Positions 1 through 8,394 of a stretch of DNA of 64,000 nucleotides are shown here, piece after piece. The translations under genes were made by a program, and so were the position numbers. The DNA lies in the NCBI GenBank assembly GCA_964550655.1, contig CAZKAQ010000002.1, positions 17,480-81,479 on the forward strand, written 5' to 3'. The number at the start of each line of letters is the position of its first letter. Position 1 is the stretch's first letter. This DNA comes from GCA-1730015 sp964550655. GTDB taxonomy: Bacteria > Pseudomonadota > Gammaproteobacteria > Granulosicoccales > Granulosicoccaceae. The notes below the pieces were generated by a model. It was not told where the DNA came from. It worked only from the letters and a program-made list of their open reading frames with translations, and made no database searches.

Positions 1-239
1 AACTTCTCGTGCCACTTGATTCTGTTTTCTTCTGTTTCTTCTACATCGGCCAATGCGCGCGCAACGCGTTGGTAGGTGTCATCCAGAGATTTGTCTACAT
101 CGAGGCCTTCGCGACTTTTCAGCCGGTATTTTTTATCCCAGATATCAAGTGATGCACTTTGCAGCGGGATATAAAACCCCTGACTGTTTGGTGTATTTCT
201 GCTTTTGGCTTGGCCATCGATCGCGACAACTTTGGTCAT
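1..239 (-). CDS. nrdJ: Adenosylcobalamin-dependent (class II) ribonucleotide reductase, N-terminal fragment
   Basis: This is the first 79 codons of a gene that runs off the left edge of the window. Translating the minus strand from the ATG at 239 gives MTKVVAIDGQ, then a segment containing SLDIWDKKYRLK and DDTYQRVARALADVE. I recognise this as the N-terminus of the vitamin B12-dependent class II ribonucleoside-diphosphate reductases, which reduce ribonucleotides to deoxyribonucleotides for DNA synthesis. A strong Shine-Dalgarno (AGGGGAG) lies just before the ATG. The catalytic cysteines and cobalamin-binding parts lie outside the window, so the assignment rests on this N-terminal signature alone. 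It is the last leftward gene here, 473 bp beyond mgtE, and probably has its own promoter. Confidence 0.82.
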   Translation of the reverse strand, partial: MTKVVAIDGQAKSRNTPNSQGFYIPLQSASLDIWDKKYRLKSREGLDVDKSLDDTYQRVARALADVEETEENRIKWHEK

Positions 240-712
240 ATGCTCCCCTGAATTCCCTGCTCTTGTTTGAGACCGTATTTCCCGCTGCAGACTCGGCATT
301 TGTGGTTTTAATGTCCGAAACCGGGAATCTGCCGGACCTCATCAGGCAGAGTTATTTTTGTTTATATTGTGCAAAAATTATTCATACGCCAGCCAGTACT
401 GCCCTGGGTGTCGGGCCAGATTATCAGTGCCGGGAATGTGTAAATAATTTGAAATAAGTATACTCGATGATGTGCTTTAAATGTAAGTGAACTACTAGAT
501 ATTGTGCCATCTGGTAATACGGCAGATCGGAACTAGTTCACGTCATCGAGAGCAGGGATAATAGAGGTCAGGTGTTTGGCTGGTCAATAGACACCTACAA
601 CAAAATGATGATTGTAATCTTTCAAACCACAATATGATGTGATTCGTCTGTGGTAAAGCCGTGTATTAGCTGTGGATAAACTCTGCATAGGTTTTTTGAG
701 CCAAAATCATTG
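240..712. other. Intergenic region between mgtE and the ribonucleotide reductase gene
   Basis: No convincing gene lies in these 473 bases; the open frames present match no family I know and overlap one another. The leftward reductase gene must have its promoter and leader here. I could not recognise a cobalamin riboswitch (no B12-box-like core) or a full pair of NrdR boxes. The main visible structure is the long imperfect inverted repeat at 463-550. Confidence 0.6.
463..550. repeat. 88-bp imperfect inverted repeat
   Basis: The outer arms CTCGATGATGTG (463-474) and CACGTCATCGAG (539-550) are complementary at 11 of 12 positions. The right arm continues inward as GAACTAGTTCAC, whose complement GTGAACTA recurs on the left at 487-494. 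A smaller ATCTG/CAGAT hairpin sits in the middle. It could be a structured terminator or leader between mgtE and the reductase gene, or a relic of a small mobile element. There is no U-tract that would settle it. Confidence 0.5.
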
Positions 713-2104
713 TTATAGCAGCCAGAATGTCGCCAGGCTGAGAAAGGTCATTAATCCGACAACATCTGTGACTGTAGTGAGCAATACGCCGCCAGCGACA
801 GCGGGATCTATGTTGAATTTTTTCAGCATGATCGGGATCAGGACTCCGGCCAGTGCTGCGACTGACATATTGACTATCAGTGCCAGCGCAATCACCAGCC
901 CTACGCGTCCGTCTCCAAACCAGAGGTAGGCAATCAGCGCGACGACTATTGACCACATCAATCCGTTCAGCAGTCCGACAATCGCCTCCTTGGTTAAAAT
1001 CCACCTGGTATTGCCGCTGCCAATCTGACCAAGTGCCTGACCGCGAATGACCAGCGTCAGTGTTTGCGAGCCCGCGATTCCGCCCATGCTTGGCACGATG
1101 CTCATCAGAATGGCGAGTGTGACTATCTGGTCCAGTGTGTCTGCAAACTGCCCGGCAACCCACGATGCCAGAAACGCAGTGGCAAGATTAACCCCTAGCC
1201 AGATACTGCGGCGGCGCATGCTGCGCATAACCGGCGAGAAGTAATCGTCTTCCTGTCTCAGGCCTGCCATGCTCATCAGGGTTTGATCTGCGTCTTCACG
1301 AATAACATCAACGACATCATCGATAGTAATTCTGCCGAGCAAGCGATTGTTGTCATCGACCACTGGTGCTGAGATGAGATCGTGATCTTCGAACAAACGC
1401 GCGACGTCGGCATCATCCATCGCCACATTGATAACATCAACATCGGTTCGCATAACAGAGGCGACGGTCGCTTCAGGATCCTCTGTGAGTAGTCTTCTAA
1501 TTGACAGCACACCTTCGTACTGGCCAAAGCGATCTATAATAATTATCCGGTCTGTGTGGCGTGGCATATCGCCTTTGTGACGCAGGAAACGTAGTACAAC
1601 GTCAAGCGTGACATTGGATCGCACAGTGATGGCATCGAGATCCATCAGACCGCCGGCGCTGTCTTTCGGGTACGACAACACTGATTCCAGTCTGTCGCGA
1701 TACTGCTTGGTCATACTCTGCAGTACTTCGTCGGTGACTTTGTCCGGCAGTGACTGTACAAAATCAGCCAGATCATCGACATCAAGGTTTTCGGTAATGG
1801 CGATCAGCTCTGCTGTGTCGAGATCTTTAAGCAGTGATTCGCGTACTTCATCACCGACCTCAAGCAGTACTTCACCCTCGTCTTTAAGGTCGATGTAGTC
1901 CCACAGCAACTTTCGCTTCGACGGTGGCAGTGATTCCAGCAGATCAGCGATTTCAGCAGGCTGTAAGGCGTGTATCAGGGTGTGTGCTGATCTTAAGCTG
2001 CCACTGTTGAGAATTTCGGCAACTGCGTTTTGTCGCTCTTCGTCTGTGATGTGACCGGAGTCGCGCATTGCCAGTTGCCTTGTTGTCTGCATGCCGGACA
2101 ACAC
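713..2104 (-). CDS. mgtE: Magnesium transporter MgtE
   Basis: Inner-membrane Mg2+ channel/transporter of 463 residues, the usual MgtE length. Residues about 30-135 form the superhelical MgtE N domain. Residues about 140-265 are a CBS pair that senses Mg2+ (YPKDSAGGLMD and LLGRITIDDVVDVI are visible). The last 170 residues hold about five membrane segments, including PSMGGIAGSQ and the pore-lining stretch with DPAVAGGVLLTT and DVVGLMTF. It lies 37 bp downstream of the EI gene on the same strand, so it is probably the last gene of that operon; ptsI-mgtE adjacency occurs in other Proteobacteria. Alternative starts at Met5 or Met13 are possible. Function is confident, physiology inferred. Confidence 0.95.
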   Translation of the reverse strand: MLSGMQTTRQLAMRDSGHITDEERQNAVAEILNSGSLRSAHTLIHALQPAEIADLLESLPPSKRKLLWDYIDLKDEGEVLLEVGDEVRESLLKDLDTAELIAITENLDVDDLADFVQSLPDKVTDEVLQSMTKQYRDRLESVLSYPKDSAGGLMDLDAITVRSNVTLDVVLRFLRHKGDMPRHTDRIIIIDRFGQYEGVLSIRRLLTEDPEATVASVMRTDVDVINVAMDDADVARLFEDHDLISAPVVDDNNRLLGRITIDDVVDVIREDADQTLMSMAGLRQEDDYFSPVMRSMRRRSIWLGVNLATAFLASWVAGQFADTLDQIVTLAILMSIVPSMGGIAGSQTLTLVIRGQALGQIGSGNTRWILTKEAIVGLLNGLMWSIVVALIAYLWFGDGRVGLVIALALIVNMSVAALAGVLIPIMLKKFNIDPAVAGGVLLTTVTDVVGLMTFLSLATFWLL

Positions 2105-2141
2105 AGTGTGTAAGTAATATGCCGGAAAGAAATAGTCCGGG

Positions 2142-3875
2142 TTAAGAGTTTATTTTTTCCAACAGTGCAGATTGTTTTTCTTTGTCGGTACAGTGCAGGA
2201 AACCGAGTGCCGGCCTGCGCACGGTTGACATACGTGTCTGGCGCAGCACATTTTTAATTTCAAGAATTGAATTGGGTGGCATGCTGAATTCGCGCAGACC
2301 CAGGCCCAGCAACAATCTTGTGTATTTCGGGTTGCCCGCCATCTCGCCACACATGGTGACAGGAATTTTGTGTTTTATACCGGCATCTATGACCATTTTA
2401 ATTAACGATAGCACTGCCGGGTTGATCGGATCGTAAAGATAGTTTACCTGATCATCAATGCGGTCTATGGCCAGCGTATATTGAATCAGATCATTAGTGC
2501 CGATAGACAGAAAGTCCAGATGTTCGGCAAAGTGATTTGCAGAAATTGCTGCAGCCGGTACTTCAATCATGCCGCCAATTTGAATTTTTTCATCAAACTT
2601 GTATCCCTTTGCCCGCATAGAATCTTTGGTATGCTCAAGCAGTTGCCTGGCTTGCAGAAGTTCCGGTACGGTGGTCAACATCGGGAACATGATCTTGATC
2701 GGGCCTTTTGCCGAAGCTCTCAAAATGGCTCTTAGCTGTGGCACAAAAATAGACAGGTCGTTCAGGCACAGGCGTATTCCGCGTAATCCCATGGCCGGGT
2801 TGTGCGCCATCGGTCCTGCACTTTCCAGGTCTATTTTCTTATCGGCACCGAGATCTGCTGTTCTTATTGTCAGCGGTGCCCCTTTGAGCGCACGGATAAC
2901 CTTGGTGTAGGTTTTATAGTGCTCCTCTTCGTCAGGGACTTTGTTTTCCTGCAAATATAAAAACTCTGTTCGATACAAGCCGACGCCTGCTGCGTTAACT
3001 CGTTTTAGTTGCTTGAGGTCTTCCTCTACTTCAATGTTGGCAAGCAGGGTTATCTTTTCACCGCTTTTTGCACGGGACTTTGCATCATTGAGTTTGCCGA
3101 GTTCCTTGGCTTTGCGGCGCAGATCACGTTGCCGTTTATGGAAGTGCTCGATGAGCGTTTCATCGGGTTCTGCGAGTACCAGTCCGCTCTCGCCATCAAT
3201 GACCAGCGCTTCACCGGCTTTAAGGAATTGTCTGGCGTCATGCAGGCCAACAACTGCAGGCAGGTCAAGGCTGCGCGCGAGAATCGCTGTGTGTGATGAC
3301 GGGCCACCCATCTCGGTGACAAAACCTGCGACCCCTGAGTTCTGCATGATCAGAGTGTCGGCAGGGGTCAGGTCGTCAGCGATGATTATTCTGTTTTTCC
3401 ATTGCTCCTTCTTGTCTATCGATCTGGCTTTGCCGTTTGAAACCAGTGCGTCCATGATGTGGTTGAATACATGCTTTACGTCATCCTGACGGGTGGCGAT
3501 GTACGGGTCATCCATACTGTCGAAGACTTTTACTATCGCATCACGCTGCAGCTTAAGTGCCCACTCTGCGTTGCACTGTTTCTCTTTTATGATTTCAATC
3601 GGTGAGCTTGCCATCATGGCATCGTCGAGCATCAACAGATGTGTCTCTATAAAAGAGCTGACGTCATCAGGGGATTCTTTGGGTATTTCCTTGCCAATCT
3701 TCAGCAGATTTTTTTTTGCATTGCTATGTGCGGTTTTGTAGCGCTTTACTTCTCTGCCGAGGTCTTTCTTTTCTATGCTCTTTTCGATGTACTCGTGCTG
3801 ATTGCGACGCAGAATAAAAACATCGCCAATCGACACACCGCGCGAAACGCCCATGCCGTTTAACATGAGTGCCAT
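2142..3875 (-). CDS. ptsI: PTS enzyme I (phosphoenolpyruvate-protein phosphotransferase)
   Basis: Cytoplasmic enzyme of 577 residues that takes phosphate from phosphoenolpyruvate and passes it to HPr. The HPr-binding helical domain comes first. The phosphohistidine site GGPSSHTAILARS places the active histidine at about residue 195. The C-terminal TIM barrel carries GLYRTEFL, GGMIEVPAA and the catalytic-cysteine motif TMCGEMAG. There is no N-terminal GAF domain, so this is a plain EI rather than the EI-Ntr (PtsP) type, although it sits in an rpoN/ptsN cluster. Its ATG overlaps the stop of the HPr gene (TAATG), indicating translational coupling. No sugar-specific EIIB/EIIC permease is present nearby, so a regulatory phosphorelay is more likely than sugar uptake. 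Confidence 0.95.
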   Translation of the reverse strand: MALMLNGMGVSRGVSIGDVFILRRNQHEYIEKSIEKKDLGREVKRYKTAHSNAKKNLLKIGKEIPKESPDDVSSFIETHLLMLDDAMMASSPIEIIKEKQCNAEWALKLQRDAIVKVFDSMDDPYIATRQDDVKHVFNHIMDALVSNGKARSIDKKEQWKNRIIIADDLTPADTLIMQNSGVAGFVTEMGGPSSHTAILARSLDLPAVVGLHDARQFLKAGEALVIDGESGLVLAEPDETLIEHFHKRQRDLRRKAKELGKLNDAKSRAKSGEKITLLANIEVEEDLKQLKRVNAAGVGLYRTEFLYLQENKVPDEEEHYKTYTKVIRALKGAPLTIRTADLGADKKIDLESAGPMAHNPAMGLRGIRLCLNDLSIFVPQLRAILRASAKGPIKIMFPMLTTVPELLQARQLLEHTKDSMRAKGYKFDEKIQIGGMIEVPAAAISANHFAEHLDFLSIGTNDLIQYTLAIDRIDDQVNYLYDPINPAVLSLIKMVIDAGIKHKIPVTMCGEMAGNPKYTRLLLGLGLREFSMPPNSILEIKNVLRQTRMSTVRRPALGFLHCTDKEKQSALLEKINS

Positions 3876-4144
3876 TATTCGTCTTCTCCGAATTTGGATT
3901 CAATCAAATGAATGACTGAGTTCATCGCTTCGTTCTCGTCGGCACCTTGTACAAACAGTGTAACGGTGTTGCCCCGGCTTGCGGCGAGCATCATGACGCT
4001 CATAATGCTTTTTGCATTGACACGTTGATCCTGCTTTTCAATTTCGATTGAGCTTGCGAATGCACCGGCGATCTTCACGAGTTTGGCTGCAGCGCGTGCG
4101 TGCAGCCCCAACTTGTTGGTGATTTCAATTTCCCGCTCTAACAT
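3875..4144 (-). CDS. ptsH: Phosphocarrier protein HPr (NPr-like)
   Basis: Small phosphocarrier of 89 residues that accepts phosphate from EI and donates it to EIIA domains. The phosphorylated histidine is His15 in KLGLHARAAA. A serine sits exactly at position 46 (NAKSIMSV), the residue phosphorylated by HPr kinase in other bacteria. The gene overlaps ptsI by one base downstream and lies 33 bp after rapZ. In many related clusters an EIIA-Man gene stands between rapZ and ptsH; it is missing here. Likely phosphate acceptors are PtsN in this cluster or an EIIA elsewhere in the genome. Confidence 0.95.
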   Translation of the reverse strand: MLEREIEITNKLGLHARAAAKLVKIAGAFASSIEIEKQDQRVNAKSIMSVMMLAASRGNTVTLFVQGADENEAMNSVIHLIESKFGEDE

Positions 4145-4177
4145 TTCACGGCTCCGGATGCGGTGCGCCGATTCACG

Positions 4178-5032
4178 TCAGGAAATCTCGCGATGTTTAA
4201 CTGATATTTGATCAATTTTACTTTTAATTTTATCGCGCACCGTCTCAACAATGTATACCGATCTGTGGCGCCCGCCGGTACAGCCTACTGATATGGTCAG
4301 GTAGGCGCGGTTCTCTGATTCGAATACCGGTGTCCAGTCGAGAAAGAATTTGCTGATGTCGTCAGCCATTTTATTTACAACGGTATGCTGTTGCAGAAAC
4401 TCGGCTACCGGTGCATCTTTGCCTGTCATAGGTCTCAGTGCTGCAGACCAGTAGGGGTTGGGCAGGCACCTGACATCAAAGATGAAGTCAGTTCCATAGG
4501 GTGGTCCGTGTTTGAAGCCGAATGATTGTAGTAGTACGTTGACAGGTTGTCTGTTGAGCCCGATCACACGCTTACGCATGACCTCACGCAGCTGATGTAA
4601 ATTCAGATTGGTTGTGTCGATACTGACATCAGCGCATTGTTCAACGGCAACCAGCATCGAGCGTTCTGCCACAATTGCTGTGCCCAGTGGAGCGCCGCTT
4701 TGAGACAACGGATGCTTGCGCCGGGTTTCACTGAAACGTGTAACCAGCGTGTCATTGTGAGCATCAAGGAAAACCACCTTGGTTTCTACGCCGAGTGACT
4801 GTACCTGGGTGATATAAGACCGGAACTGACCAAGCAGCTCGATCTGTCCGCGTGCATCGACAACTACTGCAACGCGATCATAGACTTTGGGATCCTGCGA
4901 CATCTTTGCGGCAAGATCGACCAACATACTGTTAGGCAGGTTATCGATGCAATAATAGCCTTCATCTTCGAGCGTGTGCAGCGCGACACTCTTACCTGCT
5001 CCGGACAGACCGCTGATTATTGTGAGTTGCAT
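4178..5032 (-). CDS. rapZ: RNase adapter protein / nucleotide-binding protein RapZ
   Basis: Protein of 284 residues. A P-loop (GLSGAGKS, about residues 8-15) opens the N-terminal ATPase-like domain, and the conserved GCTGGRHRSV motif lies in the C-terminal domain. In Escherichia coli RapZ presents the small RNA GlmZ to RNase E and so controls glucosamine-6-phosphate synthase, linking peptidoglycan and LPS precursor supply to metabolite levels. Whether the same RNA target exists here cannot be seen. It lies between ptsN (116 bp gap) and ptsH on the same strand, the usual context. No hprK gene is present between ptsN and rapZ. Confidence 0.95.
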   Translation of the reverse strand: MQLTIISGLSGAGKSVALHTLEDEGYYCIDNLPNSMLVDLAAKMSQDPKVYDRVAVVVDARGQIELLGQFRSYITQVQSLGVETKVVFLDAHNDTLVTRFSETRRKHPLSQSGAPLGTAIVAERSMLVAVEQCADVSIDTTNLNLHQLREVMRKRVIGLNRQPVNVLLQSFGFKHGPPYGTDFIFDVRCLPNPYWSAALRPMTGKDAPVAEFLQQHTVVNKMADDISKFFLDWTPVFESENRAYLTISVGCTGGRHRSVYIVETVRDKIKSKIDQISVKHREIS

Positions 5033-5148
5033 TCGGTGGTTTCCGTCATCTTGTGCTTCGACAGCATCACCTGTAAGTATACAGTCTGATAGAAATACTG
5101 CATCAAAGCCTTTGTAGAATGCATTGCCGGTGAATCGACACCGATGCG

Positions 5149-5637
5149 TCAGCTTTTTTCGTCTGACTCATCGGGTTGATCGAGGCTTTTTAGTATTGCC
5201 AGCATTTGCGCCGAGGAGCGTGTATCTCTGATTGAATCCCGGTTTTGCGCTTCATTGAAAAATTTGGCCAGGCTGGCGAGAGTTTTCAGGTGTCCATCTA
5301 CTTCGTGCTCAGGTATCAATAGTCCGATGATGATATCAACCGGTTGACCGTCTGCGGCGTCGAAATCGACTGGTTCTGCGAGCGTTATAGCAGCCCCAAC
5401 GGGTTCACTGATAAAATCAACCCGACCGTGTGGAATTGCGACGCCGTGACCTATGCCGGTGCAGCCGAGACGTTCTCTGGCCGCGAGTGCGTCCATAACA
5501 TCCATGTCGACACTGTCGTCGAGCTCGTTCTCATCGAGACTGTTCTCGATTAGTTCGGCAAGTGATTGCAGGCACTTTTTCTTGCTGCTCAAGGATGCGC
5601 GACAGGAAACTCGCAAGATATCAAAGAGATGGTTCAT
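5149..5637 (-). CDS. ptsN: Nitrogen-regulatory PTS protein EIIA-Ntr
   Basis: A 162-residue EIIA domain of the fructose/mannitol type. The phosphorylatable histidine is His70 in GIGHGVAIPHGRV. In well-studied bacteria PtsN has no transport role; its phosphorylation state tunes potassium transport, nitrogen and envelope stress responses. It is third in the rpoN-hpf-ptsN-rapZ order, downstream of a GC-rich hairpin (5823-5845). The acidic C-terminal tail (about DQPDESDEKS) is not part of the conserved fold. Confidence 0.93.
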   Translation of the reverse strand: MNHLFDILRVSCRASLSSKKKCLQSLAELIENSLDENELDDSVDMDVMDALAARERLGCTGIGHGVAIPHGRVDFISEPVGAAITLAEPVDFDAADGQPVDIIIGLLIPEHEVDGHLKTLASLAKFFNEAQNRDSIRDTRSSAQMLAILKSLDQPDESDEKS

Positions 5638-5822
5638 TTAAGGCAGGGCCGGAGTCCGATTTACTACGGTTGAAAAGAATATTACTCGTGCGCGTGCGGC
5701 AGTTTATAGCACAAGATCAGTGCGCACGAGCGATATCCTCGATAGAAAATTACTTTATTGCACTCAGGGTGCCGGGTCGGACGTGATTGATATGGCAGAT
5801 CGATAAATTGATCCGAATAGCT

Positions 5823-5845
5823 GGCCTGCGCATTAATCGCAGGCC
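5823..5845. terminator. GC-rich hairpin between hpf and ptsN
   Basis: A perfect 8-bp stem GGCCTGCG/CGCAGGCC encloses a 7-base loop, 35 bp past the hpf stop and about 190 bp before ptsN. On the minus strand the following bases (AGCTATTCGG) have no clear U-run, so it is a weak terminator at best. It may be a partial attenuator or an RNA-processing or stability element separating hpf from ptsN. Confidence 0.4.
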
Positions 5846-5879
5846 GGTTTTGGTTAAATTAATGTTTCTGCACAGTTAG

Positions 5880-6221
5880 TTAGAGTGGCTGTTGATCCTC
5901 GTTATCGGTGACGATTTTATCTTTGTCCCGCCGATGGTGGTCTTTGACTTTTTCTTTGTGCTTGATTAGTTGACGGTCCAGTTTGTCTGTTAGCAGGTCG
6001 ATGGCAGCGTACATATCTTCTTCGATAGTATCTGCGAAAAGCTGGTTGCCTTTTACGTTAACAGTTGCTTCGGCTTTTTGTCTGAGTTTCTCTACGCTTA
6101 GAATGACATGGACGTCCTGTACATCGTCAGAATGACGTTCGAGACGATCCATTTTGGAGCTGACATACTGTCGAAGAGAATCGGTAACATCGAGATGATG
6201 TCCGGTAACTGTCAGATTCAT
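5880..6221 (-). CDS. hpf: Ribosome hibernation promoting factor (short HPF/YhbH family)
   Basis: A 113-residue protein with the sigma-54 modulation/S30Ae fold. The N-terminus MNLTVTGHHLDVTDSLRQYV, the middle segment VNVKGNQLFADTIEEDMYAAIDLL and the basic helix DRQLIKHKEKVKDHHRR are typical. It binds the 30S decoding region and helps form inactive 100S ribosomes in slow-growing cells. It follows rpoN on the same strand, its usual place. The start has a good Shine-Dalgarno (CAGGAGAAAAGCGC before ATG). An exceptionally long upstream gap (625 bp) suggests its own promoter and leader. Confidence 0.94.
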   Translation of the reverse strand: MNLTVTGHHLDVTDSLRQYVSSKMDRLERHSDDVQDVHVILSVEKLRQKAEATVNVKGNQLFADTIEEDMYAAIDLLTDKLDRQLIKHKEKVKDHHRRDKDKIVTDNEDQQPL

Positions 6222-6846
6222 GCGCTTTTCTCCTGTGTTTTATAATTGGTAAAGTAACGCACGGGCTTTCACCCCGTGCAGAGTACCTTGATGGAGTTGT
6301 TGGTTGGTGACAAAGCTCTATAGTTGAAGAGTTGTATAATTTTTTTTGACAACCGATTCTGTTCAGGTGCTCTGAACGTTTCTTGTGATGAGTAGCAGTG
6401 ATGTAGTCAGGCTTGTTATAGTTCGTTAATGCATAAGCCAAAACGACATGTTCAGGAACATCATAGGAAAAAAAATAATCGGTTGAAGAGTTGTTGAATG
6501 GAGGAGTTGCTGCTGTTTTTTGTAAAGAATGAGTCAGCTCAGGCATTGCGCCGCCGACTGTGTGTGCTGCGGAAGATCGGGTTTTTCCGGTCTTAAAGAC
6601 ATCCATTGCAACTAGTGTTTTGATGGGATTAGCCTTTTGTACATATTGCCCTCTGTTCTAATACCTATCAGTTACATACAAATTATTAGACAAGACTACT
6701 GCTTGACGGCAAACAATTCCTGAAACGAATACTGTTGTTTTCCGAAGTACATGTTTTTGCCTTCAAAGATACCCTACCATAATTTTTACTCTTGTATACC
6801 GGGCATTGTGCCCGGTTTTATAATTATAAAATTTAAATTATCTTAT
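6222..6846 (-). other. Long rpoN-hpf intergenic / putative hpf leader with a repeated motif
   Basis: No supported gene lies in these 625 bases. A 159-codon open frame here overlaps hpf in another frame and looks random in composition. On the minus strand the 13-base motif ACAACTCTTCAAC occurs twice, as the complements of 6323-6335 and 6482-6494. Its last-base variant recurs upstream of the pilA gene at 58522-58533. Such a long untranslated stretch in front of a stress-type gene suggests independent transcription of hpf, but no promoter is clear. Confidence 0.45.
6798..6819. terminator. Hairpin downstream of rpoN
   Basis: An 8-bp perfect stem ACCGGGCA/TGCCCGGT with a 3-base loop begins about 30 bp past the rpoN stop. 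Read on the plus strand it is followed by TTTTAT. Read in the direction of rpoN transcription it is preceded by AAAA but followed only by ATACAAG, so termination of rpoN transcripts would be incomplete. It still separates rpoN from the hpf leader. Confidence 0.5.
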
Positions 6847-8394
6847 TCAGTTGAGACGCTTTCGTTCGTTTGAAGGCGGAATAGACATTGATTCCCGGTA
6901 CTTGGCCACAGTTCTGCGTGCTACCTGTATGCCCGAGGCGACCAGTGTGTTAGCGATTTTACTGTCACTCAACGGTTTGCCCGGATCCTCTTTGGCGATA
7001 AATTTGCGGATCATTGCCCGGATTGCAGTGGCTGAACATTCGCCGCCATCAGATGTGGATACATGGCTTGAGAAGAAGTATTTAAATTCAAAAATACCGC
7101 GCGGTGTGTGAATATATTTTTGCGTGGTAACTCTGGATATGGTTGACTCATGTAATTCCAGATGTTCTGCAATATCTCGTAGTACCAATGGCCGCATGGC
7201 TTCATCACCATACTCCAGAAAACCACGTTGTCGTTCAACGATGGCAGTGCCAACCCGCAATAGTGTTTCATTCCGGCTTTGAAGGCTTTTGATAAACCAG
7301 CGTGCTTCCTGAAGCTGATTGCGCATGTAGTTGTTATCATCGCTTTTATCAGCGCGCTTCACCAACCCTGCATACATAGAATTAACAGAAAGTCTTGGTG
7401 CGATGTCAGGGTTGAGTTCTACTCGCCACACGCCTTTGATTTTTTTTACGAAAACATCAGGTACGATGTATTGTGGTTCTTTTGATACAACTTGTGAACC
7501 GGGTCTTGGGGTCAGGCTCTGGATGGTTTGAATTGAACTTTGCAGCTGTGCATCGTTGATTTTTAACTGACGTTTGATTTTTGCAAAATCGCGTGAAGCC
7601 AGCATTTGCAGATGTTCGCCAATCAATTTTTTACATACTTCAATGTGTGGAGTGGAATCCATTTCATGTAACTGAATCAGCATGCACTCACGAGTGTCAC
7701 GTGATCCACAGCCGATCGGGTCGAGCTGTTGGATAAGTCGAAGTATTGCTTCGATTTCTTCTTCTTCGCAGTGATCTTCAGGATTATCAAGATTTGCGTT
7801 TACCGCGTCGATGATAACGCATAGCTCATCTTCGAGATAACCATTGTCGTCAATGCAGTTAATTAAAGTCGAGGCGATAATCTGGTCAATATCCGAGAGC
7901 TTGCGCAGACGAAGCTGATCCATCAGATGTTCTTGAAGATTGCCTGCCCCGGCACTTGTATACTCTGTGAAGTCGCGTTGATTTTCATCGCCGGATTGTC
8001 CGGTTGCGGCACCGTAGGCAGACTCGTAGATATCTTCCCATGCACTATCTACCGGAAGCTCATCCGGAATGTCCGGTGTGGAATCAGCTACTTCAACAGT
8101 GGCAGAGATATCTTCCATCGGGTCATTGTTCTCTGCCGATGTATTATCTTCATTGCTGTTGTTGTCTTCCTGGGACTTACTCTCGCGCTCGTTGTCACTG
8201 CGCATTTTAGCAGCGTCTTTTTCCGGGTTATCTTCACCTTCTTCCTGTACTTCAAGCATTGGATTGCTTTCCAGTGCTTCTTGTATTTCGGTTTGTAACT
8301 CAAGTGTTGATAGTTGCAGCAGTTTGATTGCTTGCTGCAATTGAGGAGTCATGGCCAGTTGCTGGCCCATTTTAACTTGTAAAGATTGCTTCAT
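6847..8394 (-). CDS. rpoN: RNA polymerase sigma-54 factor
   Basis: Alternative sigma factor that directs RNA polymerase to -24/-12 promoters and needs AAA+ activators. I place the start at the ATG at 8394, because MKQSLQVKMGQQLAMTPQLQ is the classic N-terminus; a longer frame exists upstream but adds 32 unrelated residues. The protein has 515 residues: glutamine-rich region I (about 1-50), a very acidic and asparagine-rich region II (about 55-150), the core-binding region, a helix-turn-helix, and the RpoN box ARRTVAKYRE near the C-terminus. A good sigma-70 promoter lies upstream (8524-8552). It probably starts a unit continuing into hpf and the PTS genes despite the hairpin after it. Confidence 0.96.
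   Translation of the reverse strand: MKQSLQVKMGQQLAMTPQLQQAIKLLQLSTLELQTEIQEALESNPMLEVQEEGEDNPEKDAAKMRSDNERESKSQEDNNSNEDNTSAENNDPMEDISATVEVADSTPDIPDELPVDSAWEDIYESAYGAATGQSGDENQRDFTEYTSAGAGNLQEHLMDQLRLRKLSDIDQIIASTLINCIDDNGYLEDELCVIIDAVNANLDNPEDHCEEEEIEAILRLIQQLDPIGCGSRDTRECMLIQLHEMDSTPHIEVCKKLIGEHLQMLASRDFAKIKRQLKINDAQLQSSIQTIQSLTPRPGSQVVSKEPQYIVPDVFVKKIKGVWRVELNPDIAPRLSVNSMYAGLVKRADKSDDNNYMRNQLQEARWFIKSLQSRNETLLRVGTAIVERQRGFLEYGDEAMRPLVLRDIAEHLELHESTISRVTTQKYIHTPRGIFEFKYFFSSHVSTSDGGECSATAIRAMIRKFIAKEDPGKPLSDSKIANTLVASGIQVARRTVAKYRESMSIPPSNERKRLN

Noticed and set aside
360..375. Possible NrdR box upstream of the reductase gene
   Set aside because: Only one half (TATATTGTG) fits; the other half is poor and no second box occurs at the normal 31-32 bp distance.
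53..457. 134-codon plus-strand frame at the left edge
   Set aside because: Its first part is antisense to the ribonucleotide reductase N-terminus, which is recognisable; the frame itself resembles nothing and lacks a ribosome site.
240..460. Cobalamin riboswitch upstream of the B12-dependent reductase
   Set aside because: I looked for the conserved B12-box core and found none; an Rfam search would be decisive.
6127..6606. 159-codon minus-strand frame between rpoN and hpf
   Set aside because: It overlaps the real hpf start in another frame and has random-looking composition; the region fits an untranslated leader better.
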